Origin: Hydractinia symbiolongicarpus
Taxonomy: Eukaryota > Cnidaria > Hydrozoa > Anthoathecata > Hydractiniidae
Assembly (NCBI RefSeq): GCF_029227915.1
Contig: NC_079879.1
Span: forward strand, 1,736,001 to 1,800,000
Length of the DNA stretch: 64,000 bases
Reading direction: 5' to 3'
The stretch's first letter is position 1, and the number at the start of each line of letters is the position of its first letter. The notes under the pieces were generated by a model, which was given only the letters and a program-made list of their open reading frames with translations, was not told the origin of the DNA and did no database searches. Shown here piece after piece: positions 11,144-24,660 of this stretch. The position numbers and the translations under genes were made by a program.

Positions 11144-14100
11144 GTGGAACTCAGCGATTGCACAGGGCGCTGTGAGGGCTCCTCATTTAAAAATTTGGAA
11201 AAATAAGTCACTTTGTAATGTGGGACCAATCGTAGCCCATAGCACGCGCTGAAGAGATAGAGACAATTTCAAAGAATACATTTCATTGACTTTCTAACGG
11301 TAGCAGTCCGCTTGAGTTACAACGGTTGCGTCACATCCTCGTACCAACATGTATTTAGCGATATTGTTCTGATAATACTAGGTTGCATCGCTTTTAACAG
11401 TGAAACGATTGACTGTGGGACTTAATGGCACTCAGCGATTACACTGGCCGCTGTTGTAGCGCTTTAATGAAAAATTGAGATAAATATGTCATTTTGTAAT
11501 GTGGGACCTATCGTAGCCCATAACGCGCGCTGAAGAAATAGAGACAGTTTCAAAAACTATATTTTACTGACTTTCTAACCGTATAAGTCCGTTTCAGTCA
11601 CAACGGTTGCGTCACATATTTGTACCAACATGTATTTAGCAATGTTTTTCTGATATTACTAGGTTGCATCGCTTTTAACAGTGAAACGATTGACTGTGGG
11701 AATTAATTGAAATGATTTTGAACTTCGACCGTGTGAATGTGATAAATGAACTAATTGGACTTCAGGAAATAACATTCTTCTTAATGTGACATGATTGCTG
11801 GAACTCAGCTATTACACAAGGCGCTGTGGTAGCGCTTTTTTTAAAAATATAAATTAATAAGTCATTTTGTAATGTGGGACCAATCCTAGACGTTAGCACT
11901 CGCTGAAGAAATAGGGACATTTTCAAAAAGTATAATGCATTGAATTTCCAGCGGTATCAATCCGTTTGAGTTAAAACGGTTGCGTCACATATCGTACCAA
12001 CATGTACTTAGAAATATTTTTCTGATAGTACTAGGTTGCATCGCTTTTAACAGTGAAGCGATTGGCTGTGGGTGTTAATTGAATGATTTTGGACTTTGAC
12101 CGTGTAAAAGTGATAAATGAGCCAATTGGACTTCAAGAAATAACATTTTTCTTAATGTGAAATGATTGCTGGAACTCAGCTAATACACTGGGCGCTGTGG
12201 TAGCGCCTTATTTAAAAATGTAGATAAATAAGTCATTTTTTACTGTGGGACCAATCCTAGCCGTTGGCGCGCCTTGAAGAAATAGAGACAGTTTCAAAAA
12301 CTATATTTCAATGACTTTGTAACTTTATCAGTCCGTTTCACTCACAACGGTTGCGTCACCTACTCGTACCAACATGTATTTAGGGATATGTTTCTGATAT
12401 TACTAGGTTGCATCGCTTTTAACAGTGAAACGATTGACTGTGAGGTTTAATTGAATGATTTTGGACTTCGACCGTGTGAATATGATAAATGAGCCAATTG
12501 AACTTCAGGAAATAACATTCTTCTTAATGTGACATGATTGCTGGAACTCAGCTATTACACAAGGCGCTGTGGTAGCGCTTTATTTAAAAATTTATATAAA
12601 TAAGACATTTTGTAATGTGGGACAAATCCTAGCCGTTAGCACTCGCTGAAGAAATAGGGACATTTTCAAAAAGTACAATTCATTGAATTTCCAGCGGTAT
12701 CAATCCGTTTGAGGTATAACGGTTGCATCACAAATTCGTACCAACATGTACTTAGCGATATTTTTCTGATATTGCTGTGTTGCATCGCTTTTAAGAGTGA
12801 AGTGATTGACTGTGGGATTAATTGAACTGATTCTGGACTTTGACCTTATAAATGTGATGAATGAGCCAATTGGACGCCAATAAATAACATTCTTCTTAAT
12901 TTGACATGATTGCTGGAACTCAGCCATTACACAGGCCGCTGTGGTAGCGCTTTATTTCAAAATTTAGATAAATATGTCATTGTGCACTGTGGGACCTATC
13001 GTAGCCTTTAGCGCGCCTTGAAGAAATAGAGACAGTTTAAAAAACTATATTTCACTGACTTTGTAACCGTATCAGTCCGTTTCAGTCACAACGGTTGCGT
13101 CACATATTCGTACCAACATGTATTTAGCGATATTTTTCTGATATTACTAGGTTGCATCGCTTTTAACAGTGAAACGATTGACTGTGGGACTTAATTGAAC
13201 TGATTTTGTACTTTAATCTTATAAATGTGATAAATGAGCCAATTAGACTGCAAGAAAAAACATTCTTTTTAATTTGACATGATTGCTGGAACTCAGCTAA
13301 TACACTGGGCGCTGTGGTAGCGCCTTATTTAAAAATGTATATAAATAAGTCATTTTTTAATGTGGGACCAATCCTAGCCGTTAGCGGTCGCTGAAGAAAT
13401 AGACACATTTTCAAGAACTACAATTCATTGACTTTCGAGAGGTATCAATCCGTTTGAGTTACAACGGTTGCGTCACATATTCGTACCAACATGTAATTAG
13501 CGATATTTTTCTGATATTACCAGGTTGCATCACTTTTAACAGTGAAACGATTGGCTGTGGGACTTAAATGAATGAATTTGGACTTCGACCTTATAAATGT
13601 AATAAATGAGCCAATTGAACTTCAAGAAATAACATTCTTCTTAATGTTACATGAATGCTGGAACTCAGCTATTACACTGGGGGCTGTGGTAGCGTCTTAT
13701 TTAAAAATGTAGATAAATAAGTCATTCTTTACTGTGGGACCAATCCCAGCCGTTAGCGCGCGCTGAAGAAGTATAGAGAGTTTCAGAAACCACATTTCAT
13801 TGACTTTCTAACGGTATCAGTCTATTTGAGGTACAACGGTTGCATCACAAATTCGTACCAACATGTACTTAGCGATATTGTTCTGATATTACTGTGTTGC
13901 ATCGCTTTTGAAATGATTGACTGTGGGATTAATTGAACTGATTCTGGACTTTGATCTTATAAATGTGATGAATGAGCCAATTGGAAGCCAATAAATAACA
14001 TTCTTCTTAATTTGACGTGATTGCTGGAACTCAGCAATTACACAGGCCGCTCTGGTAGCGCTTTATTTCAAAATTTAGATAAATATGTCATTGTGCACTG

Positions 14101-15047
14101 TGGGACCAATCGTAGCCGTTAGCGCGCCTTGAAGAAATAGAGACAGTTTCAAAAACTATATTTCACTGACTTTGTAACCATGTCAGTCCGTTTTAGTCAC
14201 AACGGTTGCGTCACATATTCGTACCAACATGTATTTAGCGATATTTTTCTGATATTACTAGGTTGCATCGCTTTTAACAGTGAAACGATTGACTGTGGGA
14301 CTTAATTGAACTTATTTTGTACTTTAATCTTATAAATGTGATAAATGAGCCAATTAGACTGCAAGAAAAAACATTCTTCTTAATTTAACATGATTGCTGG
14401 AACTCAGCTAATACACTGGGCGCTGTGGTAGCGCCTTATTAAAAAATGCAGATAAATAAGTCATTTTTTACTGTGGGACCAATCGTAGCCTTTAGAACGC
14501 GCTGAAGAAATAGAGACAGTGTCCAAAAGTAAAATTCATTGAATTTCCAGCGGTATCAATCCGTTTGAGTTACAACGGTTCCACCACATATTCGTACCAA
14601 CATGTGTTTAGCGATATTTTTCTGATGTTATTAGGTTGCATCGCTTTTAACAGAGAAACGATTGACTGTGGGACTAAATTGAACATATTTTGAACTGTGA
14701 CCTTATAAATGCTATAGTTGAGGCAATTGGACTCCAAGAAATCATATTCTCCTTAATTTGACATGACTGGAATTCAGCGATTACACTGGGCGCTGTGATG
14801 GCGCTTCATATAAAAATTTAGAAAAGTAAGTCATTTTGTAATGTGGGACCTACCGTAGCCCATAGCGGGCACTGAAGAGATAGAGACAGTTTCAAAAACT
14901 ACATTTCATTGACTTTCTAACGGTAGCAGTCCGTTTGAGTTACAACGGTTGCGTCACATACTTGTACCAACATGTATTTAGCGATATTTTTCGGATATTA
15001 CTAGGTTGTATCGTTTTAACAGTGGAGGGATTGACTGTGGGACTAAA

Positions 15048-16930
15048 TTGAACTGATTGTGGACTTTGATCTTATAAATGTGATAAATGACACAATTTGA
15101 CATCAAAAAAACATTCCCCTTAATTTGACATGATAGCTGGAATTCATCGATTGCACTGGGCGCTGTGATTGCGCTTCATTTGAAAATTTGGATAAGTGTG
15201 TAGTTTTGTAATGTGGGACCAATCGTAGCCCATAGCACGCGCTGAAGAGATAGAGACAGTTTCAAAAACTACAGTTCATTGAAATTCTAATGATAGCAGT
15301 CCGTTTGAGTTACAACGGTTGCGTCACATATTCGTACCAACATGTATTTAGCGACATTTTTCTGATATTACTAGGTTGTATCGCTTTTAACAGTGAAGGG
15401 ATTGACTGTGGGACTAAACTGAACTGATTGTGGACTTCGATCTTATAAATGTGATAAATGACACAATTTGACTTCAAAAAAACATTCCCCTTAATTTGAC
15501 ATGATAGCTGGAATTCATCGATTGCACTGGGCGCTGTGATTGCGCTTCATTTGAAAATTTGGATAAGTAAGTAGTTTTGTAATGTGGGACCAATCGTAGC
15601 CCATAGCACGCGCTGAAGAGATAGAGACAGTTTCAAAAACTACAGTTCATTGAAATTCTAATGATAGCAGTCCGTTTGAGTTACAACGGTTGCGTCACAT
15701 ATTCGTACCAACATGTATTTAGCAATATTGTTCTGATATTACTAGGTTGCATCGCTTTTAACAGTGAAACGATTGACTGTGGGACTTAATTGAACTGATT
15801 TTAAACTTTGACCTCATAAATTTTATAAATGAGACAATTGGACTCCGAGAAATAACATTCTTCTTAATTTGTCATGATTGCGGGAACTCAGCGATTACAC
15901 CGGGCGCTGTGGTAGCTAATTCATGAGAAACTTAGATAAATAAGTCATTTTGTACTGTGGGACCAATCGTAGTTCTTAACACGCACTGAAGAAATAGACA
16001 CAGTTTCAAAAACTACATTTCATTGACTTTCTAACAGTATCAGTCCGCTTGAGTTACAGCGGTTGCGTCACATATTCGTACCAACATGTATTTAGTGATA
16101 ATTTTCCGATGTTACTAGGTTGCATCGCTTTTAACAGTGAAACGATTGACTGTGGGATTTAATTGAACTGATTTTGGACTTTGACCTTATAAATATTATA
16201 AATGAGGCAACTGGACTCCAAGAAATAACATTCTTCTTAATTTGACATGATTGCTGGAACTAAGTGATTACACTGGCCCTGTGGTAGCGCTTTAATGAAA
16301 AATTTAGATAAATAAGTCAGATTTTACTGTGGGACCAATCCTAGGCGTTAACGCGCGCTGAGAAGACAGAGACAGTTTTCAAAACTAAATTTCATTGAAT
16401 TTCTAACGGTGAAAATCCGTTGCAGTTACAAGGGCCGCGTCACATATTCGTAACAACATGTATTTAACGGTATTTTTCTTATATTACTAGGTTGCATCGC
16501 TTTTAACAGTGAAACGATTGACTGTGGGACTTAATTGCACTGATTTTGGACTTTGACCTTATAAATGTGATAAATGAGACAATTGGACTCCGAGAAATAA
16601 CATTCTTCTTAAATTGTCATGATTGCGGGAACTCAGCGATTACACCGGGCGCTGTGGTAGCTAATTCATGAGAAACTTAGATAAATAAGTCATTTTGTAC
16701 TGTGGGACCAATCGTTGTCCTTAACACGCACTGAAGAAATAGACACAGTTTCAAAAACTACATTTCATTGACTTTCTAACAGTATCAGTCCGCTTGAGTT
16801 ACAGCGGTTGCGTCACATATTCGTACCAACATGTATTTAGTGATAATTTTCCGATGTTACTAGGTTGCATCGCTTTTAACAGTGAAACGATTGACTGTGG
16901 GATTTAATTGAACTGATTTTGGACTTTGAC
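15048..16930. repeat. Satellite 2 local duplications (1-mer and 2-mer)
   Basis: Two adjacent monomers near 15050-15790 share the rare variants tgatagctggaattcatcg and aacattccccttaat at a distance of about 371 bp. Immediately after, a two-monomer unit carrying gattgcgggaactcagcg and gtagctaattcatgag recurs at about 745 bp (near 15880 and 16625). A third relative of that variant lies near 19240. These are small unequal-exchange products. Confidence 0.75.
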
Positions 16931-19900
16931 TTTATAAATATTATAAATGAGGCAACTGGACTCCAAGAGGGAGCATTCTTCTTAAATTGACATGATTGCT
17001 GGAACTCAGCGATTACACTGGGCGCTGTGATGGCGCTTCATTTAAAAATTTAGATAAGTAAGTCATTTTGTAATGAGGGACCTCTCGCAGCCCATAGCGC
17101 GCGCTGAAGAGATAGAGACAGTTTCAAAAACTACAGTTCATTCACATTCTAACGGTAGCAGTCCGTTTGAGTTACAACGGTTGCGTCACATATTCGTACC
17201 AACATGTAATTAGCAACATTTTTCTGATGTTACTGGGTTGCATCGCTTTCAACAGTGAAACGATTTACTGTGGGACTTAATTGAATAGTTTTGGACTTCG
17301 ATCTTATAAATGTGATAAGTGACGCAATTGGACGCCAAGAAATAACATTCTTCTTAATTTGACATGATTCCTGGAATTCAGCGATTACACTGTGCGCTGT
17401 GATAGCGCTTCATTTTAAAATTTAGAACAATAAGTCATTTTGTAATGTGGGACCAATCCTAGCAGTTAGCGCTCGCTGAGGAAATAGGACATTTTTAAAA
17501 AGTACAATTCATTGAATTTCCAGCGGTATCAATCCGTTTGAGTTACAAAGGTTGGGTCACATATTCGTACAAACATGTATTTAGCGATATTTTTCTGATA
17601 TTACTAGGTTGCATCGCTTTTAACAGTAAAACGATTGACTCTAGGGCTAAATTGAACTGATGTTGGACTTTGACCTTATAAAGGGATGAATGAGCCAATT
17701 GGACTCCAAGAAATAACATTCTTCTTAATTTGACATGATTGCTGGAACTAAGTGATTACACTGGCGCTGTGGTAGCGCTTTAATGAAAAATTTAGATAAA
17801 TAAGTCAGCTTTTACTGCGGGACCAATCCTAGGTGTTAACGCGCGCTGAGAAGACAGAGACAGTTTTCAAAAGTAACTTTCATTGAATTTCTAACGGTGA
17901 AAATCCGTTTCAGTTACGAGGGCTGCGTCACATATTCGTACCAACATGTATTTAGTGATATTTTTCTGATATTACTAGGTTGCATCGCTTTTAACTGTGA
18001 AACGATTAACTGTGGGACTTAATTGAACTGATTTTGGACTTTGACCTTATAAATACTATAATTGAGACAATTGGACTCCAAGAAATAACATTCTCCTCAA
18101 TTTGACATGATTTCTGGAATTCAGCGATTACACTGGGCGCTGTGATGGCGCTTCATTAAAAAATTTAGATAAGTAAGTCATTTTGTAATGTGGGACCTAT
18201 CGTGGCCCATAGCGCGCATTGAAGAGATAGAAACAGTTTCAAAAACTACATTTCATTGACTTTCTAACGGTAGCAGTCCGTTTGAGTTACAAGGGCTGCG
18301 TCACATATTCGTACCAACATGTATTTAACGGTATTTTTCTGATATTACTAGGTTGCATCGCTTTTAACAGTGAAGCGATTTACTGTGGGACTTAATTGAA
18401 TAGTTTTGGACTTCGATCTTATAAATGTGATAAGTGACACAATTGGACGCCAAGAAATAACATTCTTCTTAATTTGACATGATTCCTGGAATTCAGCGAT
18501 TACACTGTGCGCTGTGATAGCGCTTCATTTTAAAATTTAGATAAATAAGTCATTTTGTAATGTGGGACCAATCCTAGCCGTTAGCGCACGCTGAAGAAAT
18601 AGAGACATTTTTAAAAGATACAATTCATTGAATTTCCAGCGGTATCAAACCGTTTGAGTTACAACGGTTGCGTCACATATTCGTACCAACATGTATTTAG
18701 AGATATTTTTCTGATATTACTAGGTTGCATCGCTTTTAACAGTGAAACGATTGACTGTGGGACGTAATTGAACTGATTTTGGACTTTGACCTTATAAATG
18801 CTATAATTGAGACAATTGGGCTCCAAGAAATAATATTCTTCTTAATTTGACACGATTGCTGGAACTCAGTGATTACACAGGGCGCAGTGGTAGCGCTTTA
18901 ATGAAAAATTTAGATAAAAAAGTCAGCTTTTACTGTGGGACCAATCCTAGCCGTTAACGCGCGCTAAAGAAATAGAGACAGTTTCCAAAAATTATATTTC
19001 ACTGACTTTGTAACCATATTAGTCCGTTTCAGTCACAACGGTTGCGTCACATATTCGTACCAACATGTATTTAGCAATATTGTTCTGATATTACTAGGTT
19101 GCATCGCTTTTAACAGTGAAACGATTGACTGTGGGACTTAATTGAACTGATTTTAAACTTTGACCTCATAAATTTTATAAATGAGACAATTGGACTCCGA
19201 GAAATAACATTCTTTTTAATTTGTCATGATTGCGGGAACTCAGCGATTACACCGCGCGCTGTGGTAGCTAATTAATGAGAAATTTAGATAAATACGTCAT
19301 TTTGTACTGTGGGACCAATCGTAGTCGTTAACACGCACTGAAGAAATAGACACAGTTTCAAAAGTACATTTCATTGACTTTCTAACAGTATCAGTCCGCT
19401 TGAGTTACAGCGGTTGCGTCACATATTCGTACCAACATGTATTTAGTGATAATTTTTCGATGTTATTAGGTTGCATCGCTTTTAACAGTGAAACGATTGA
19501 CTGTGGGACTTAATTGAACTGATTTTGGACTTTGACCTTATAAATGCTATAATTGAGACAATTGGACTCCAAGAAATAACATTCACCTCAATTTGACATG
19601 ATTTCTGGAATTCATCGATTACACTGGGCGCTGCGATGGCGCTTCATTTAAAAATTTAGATAAGAAAGTCATTTTGTAATGAGGGACCTATCGCAGCCCA
19701 TAGCGCGCACTGAAGAGATAGAGACAGTTTCAAAAACTACAGTTCATTCACATTCTAACGGTAGCAGTCCGTTTGAGTTACAACGGTTGCGTCACATATT
19801 CGTACCAACATGTAATTAGCAACATTTTTCTCATGTTACTAGGTTGCATCGCTTCTAACAGTGAAACGATTGACTGTGGGACTTAATTGAATAATTTTGG

Positions 19901-22439
19901 ACTTCAACCTTATAAATGGGATAAATGACACAATTGGACGCCAAGAAATAACATTCTTCTTAATTTGACATGATTCCTAAAATTCGCCAATTACACTGGG
20001 CGCTGTGATAGCGCTTCATTTGAAAATTTAGATAAACAAGTCATTTTGTAATGTGGGACCAATCCTAGCAGTTAGCGCTCGCTGAGGAAATAGAGAAATT
20101 TTCAAAAAGTACAATTCATTGAATTTTCAGCGGTATCAATTACGTTTGAGTTACAAAGGTTGCGTCGCATATTCGTACCAACATGTATTTAGCGATATTT
20201 TTCTGATATTACTAGGTTGCATCGCTTTTAACAGTGAAACGATTGACTCTAGGGCTAAATTGAACTGATGTTGGACTTTGACCTTATAAAGGGATGAATG
20301 AGCCAATTGGACTCCAAGAAATAACATTCTTCTTAATTTGACATGATTGCTGGAACTAAGTGATTACACTGGGCGCTGTGGTAGCGCTTTAATGAAAAAT
20401 TTAGATAAATAAGTCAGCTTTTACTGTGCGACCAATCCTAGGCGTGAACGCGCGCTGAGAAGACAGAGACAGTTTTCAAAACTAAATTTCATTGAATTTC
20501 TAATGGTGAAAGTCCGTTTTAGTTACAAGGGCTGCGTCACATATTCGTACCAACATGTATTTAACGGTATTTTTCTGATATTACTATGTTGCATCGCTTT
20601 TAACAGTGAAACGATTTACTGTGGGTCTTAATTGAATAGTTTTGGACTTCGACTTTATAAATGTGATAAGTGACACAATTGGACGCCAAAAAATAACATT
20701 CATCTTAATTTGACATAATTCCTGGAATTCAGCGATTACACTGTGCGCTGTGATAGCGCTTCATTTTAAAATTTAGAAAAATAAGTCATTTTGTGATGTG
20801 AGACCAATCCTAGCCGTTAGCGCACGCTGAAGAAATAGAGACATTTTTCAAAGATACAATTCATTGAATTTCGAGCGGTATTAATCCGTTTGAGTTACAA
20901 CGGTTGCGTCACATATTCGTACCAACATGTATTTAGTGACATTTTTCTGATATTACTAGATTGCATCGCTTTTAACAGTGAAACGATTGACTGTGGGACT
21001 TAAATGAATAATTTTGGACTTCGACCTTATAAAGGGATGAATGAGCCAATTGGACTCCAAGAAATAACATTCTTCTTAATTTGACATGATTATTGGAACT
21101 AAGTGATTACACTGGCGCTGTGGTAGCGCTTTAATGAAAAATTTAGATAAATAAGTCAGCTTTTACTGCGGGACCAATCCTGGGTGTTAACGCGCGCTGA
21201 GAAGACAGAGACAGTTTTCAAAACTAAATTTCATTGAATTTCTAACGGTGAAAATCCGTTTCAGTTACGAGGGCTGCGTCACATATTCGTACCAAAATGT
21301 ATTTAGTGATATTTTTCTGATATTACTAGGTTGCATCGCTTTTAACTGTGAAACGATTGACTGTGGGACTTAATTGAACTGATTTTGGACTTTGACCTTA
21401 TAAATACTATAATTGAGACAATTGGACTCCAAGAAATAACATTCTCCTCAATTTGACATGATTTCTGGAATTCAGCAATTACACTGGGCGCTGTGATGGC
21501 GCTTCATTTAAAAATTTAGATAAGTAAGTCATTTTGTAATGTGGGACATATCGTAGCCCATAGCGCGCATTGAAGAGATAGAAACAGTTTCAAAAACTAC
21601 ATTTCATTGACTTTCTAACGGTAGCAGTCCGTTTGAGTTACAAGGGCTGCGTCACATATTCGTACCAACATGTATTTAACGGTATTTTTCTGATATTACT
21701 AGGTTGCATCGCTTTTAACAGTGAAACGATTTACTGTGGGACTTAATTGAATAGTTTTGGACTTCGATCTTATAAATGTGATAAGTGACACAATTGGACG
21801 CCAAGAAATAACATTCTTCTTAATTTGACATGATTCCTGGAATTCAGCGATTACACTGTGCGCTGTGATAGCGCTTCATTTTAAAATTTAGATAAATAAG
21901 TCATTTTGTAATGTGGGACCAATCCTAGCCGTTAGCGCACGCTGAAGAAATAGAGACATTTTTAAAAGATACAATTCATTGAATTTCCAGCGGTATCAAA
22001 CCGTTTGAGTTACAACAGTTGCGTCACATATTCGTACCAACATGTATTTAGAGATTTTTTTCTGATATTACTAGGTTGCATCGCTTTTAACAGTGAAACG
22101 ATTGACTGTGGGACGTAATTGAACTAATTTTGGACTTTGACCTTATAAATGCTATAATGGAGACAATTGGACTCCAAGAAATAATATTCTTCTTAATTTG
22201 ACATGATTGCTGGAAGTCAGTGATTACACAGGGCGCAGTGGTAGCGCTTTAATGAAAAATTTAGATAAAAAAGTCAGCTTTTACTGTGGGACCAATCCTA
22301 GCCGTTAACGCGCGCTGAAGAAATAGAGACAGTTTCCAAAACTACATTTCATTGACTTTCTAACAGTATCAGTCCGCTTGAGTTACAACGGTTGCGTCAC
22401 ATATTCGTACCAACATGTATTTAGTGATATTTTACTGAT

Positions 22440-24660
22440 ATTACTAGGTTGCATCGCTTTTAACAGTGAAACGATTGACTGTGGGACTTAATTGAACTGA
22501 TTTTGGACTTTGACCTTATAAATGCTATAATTGAGACAATTGGACTCCAAGAAATATCATTCTCCTCAATTTGACATGATTTCTGGAATTCAGCGATTAC
22601 ACTGGGCGCTGTGATAGCGCTTCATTTAAAAATTTAGATAAGTAAGTCATTTTGTAATGTAGGACCTATCGTAGCCCATAGCGCGCATTGAAGAGATAGA
22701 GACAGTTTCAAAAACTACATTTCATTGACTTTCTAACGGTAGCAGTCCGTTTGAGTTACAACGGTTGCGTCACATACTTGTACCAACATGTATTTAGCGA
22801 TATTTTTCTGATATTACTAGATTGTATCGCTTTTAACAGTGAAGAGATTGACTGTGGGACTTAATTGAACTGATTATGGACTTTGATCTTATAAATGCGA
22901 TAAATGACACAATTTGACTCCAAAAAAAACATTTTCCTTAATTTGGCATGATTGCTGGAATTCAGCGATTGCACTGGGCGCTGTAATAGCGTTTCATTTG
23001 AAAATTTCGATAAATAAGTAGTTTTGTAATGTGGGACTAATCTTAGCCCATAGCACGCGCTCAAGAAATAGAGACAGTTTCAAAAACTACAGTTTATTCA
23101 CATTCTAACGGTAGCAGTCCGTTTGAGTTAAAACAGTTGCGTCACATATTCGTACCAACATGTAATTAGAAACATTTTTCTGATGTTACTAGGTTGCATC
23201 GTTTTTAACAGTGAAACGATTGACTGTGGGACTTAATTGAATAATTTTGGACTTCGACCTTATAAATGGGATAAATGACACAATTGGACGCCAAGAAATA
23301 ACATTCTTCTTAATTTGACATGATTCCTGGAATTCACCGATTACACTGGGCGCTGTGATAGCGCTTTTTTAAAAATTTAGATAAATAAGTCATTCTGTAA
23401 TGTGGGACCAATCCTAGCCGTTAGCGCTCGCTGAGGAAACAGACATTTTCAAAAAGTACAATTCATTGAATTTCCAGCGGTATCAATCCGTTTGAGTTAC
23501 AAGTTGCGTCACATATTTGTACCAACATGTATTTAGTGATATTTTTCTGATATTACTAGGTTGCATCGCTTTTAACAGTGAAACGATTGACTGTGGGACT
23601 TAATTGAACTGATTTTGGACTTTGACCTTATAAATGCTATAATTGAGACAATTGGACTCCAAGAAATATCATTCTCCTCAATTTGACATGATTTCTGGAA
23701 TTCAGCGATTACACTGGGCGCTGTGATAGCGCTTCATTTAAAAATTTAGATAAGTAAGTCATTTTGTAATGTAGGACCTATCGTAGCCCATAGCGCGCAT
23801 TGAAGAGATAGAGACAGTTTCAAAAACTACATTTCATTGACTTTCTAACGGTAGCAGTCCGTTTGAGTTACAACGGTTGCGTCACATACTTGTACCAACA
23901 TGTATTTAGCGATATTTTTCTGATATTACTAGATTGTATCGCTTTTAACAGTGAAGAGATTGACTGTGGGACTTAATTGAACTGATTATGGACTTTGATC
24001 TTATAAATGCGATAAATGACACAATTTGACTCCAAAAAAAACATTTTCCTTAATTTGGCATGATTGCTGGAATTCAGCGATTGCACTGGGCGCTGTAATA
24101 GCGTTTCATTTGAAAATTTCGATAAATAAGTAGTTTTGTAATGTGGGACTAATCTTAGCCCATAGCACGCGCTCAAGAAATAGAGACAGTTTCAAAAACT
24201 ACAGTTTATTCACATTCTAACGGTAGCAGTCCGTTTGAGTTAAAACAGTTGCGTCACATATTCGTACCAACATGTAATTAGAAACATTTTTCTGATGTTA
24301 CTAGGTTGCATCGTTTTTAACAGTGAAACGATTGACTGTGGGACTTAATTGAATAATTTTGGACTTCGACCTTATAAATGGGATAAATGACACAATTGGA
24401 CGCCAAGAAATAACATTCTTCTTAATTTGACATGATTCCTGGAATTCACCGATTACACTGGGCGCTGTGATAGCGCTTTTTTAAAAATTTAGATAAATAA
24501 GTCATTCTGTAATGTGGGACCAATCCTAGCCGTTAGCGCTCGCTGAGGAAACAGACATTTTCAAAAAGTACAATTCATTGAATTTCCAGCGGTATCAATC
24601 CGTTTGAGTTACAAGTTGCGTCACATATTTGTACCAACATGTATTTAGTGATATTTTTCT
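22440..24660. repeat. Satellite 2 trimer, 1112-bp tandem duplication
   Basis: Two nearly identical copies of a three-monomer unit, shifted by 1112 bp. The stretch at 22861-23064 is the same as 23973-24176. The variants gattatggactttgatc, aaaatttcgataaataagtag and gcgctcaagaaatag mark both. Related units occur near 42471 and 43926 in the second large block, but there they are 1455 bp apart, so the local order differs between the blocks. Confidence 0.87.

Noticed and set aside
22861-23064. 67-codon open frame on the minus strand, repeated at 23973-24176 and 42471-42674, with a related longer frame at 43926-44156
   Set aside because: Same reason: it is one satellite 2 monomer variant read in an open frame, copied with the satellite. 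No recognisable domain.
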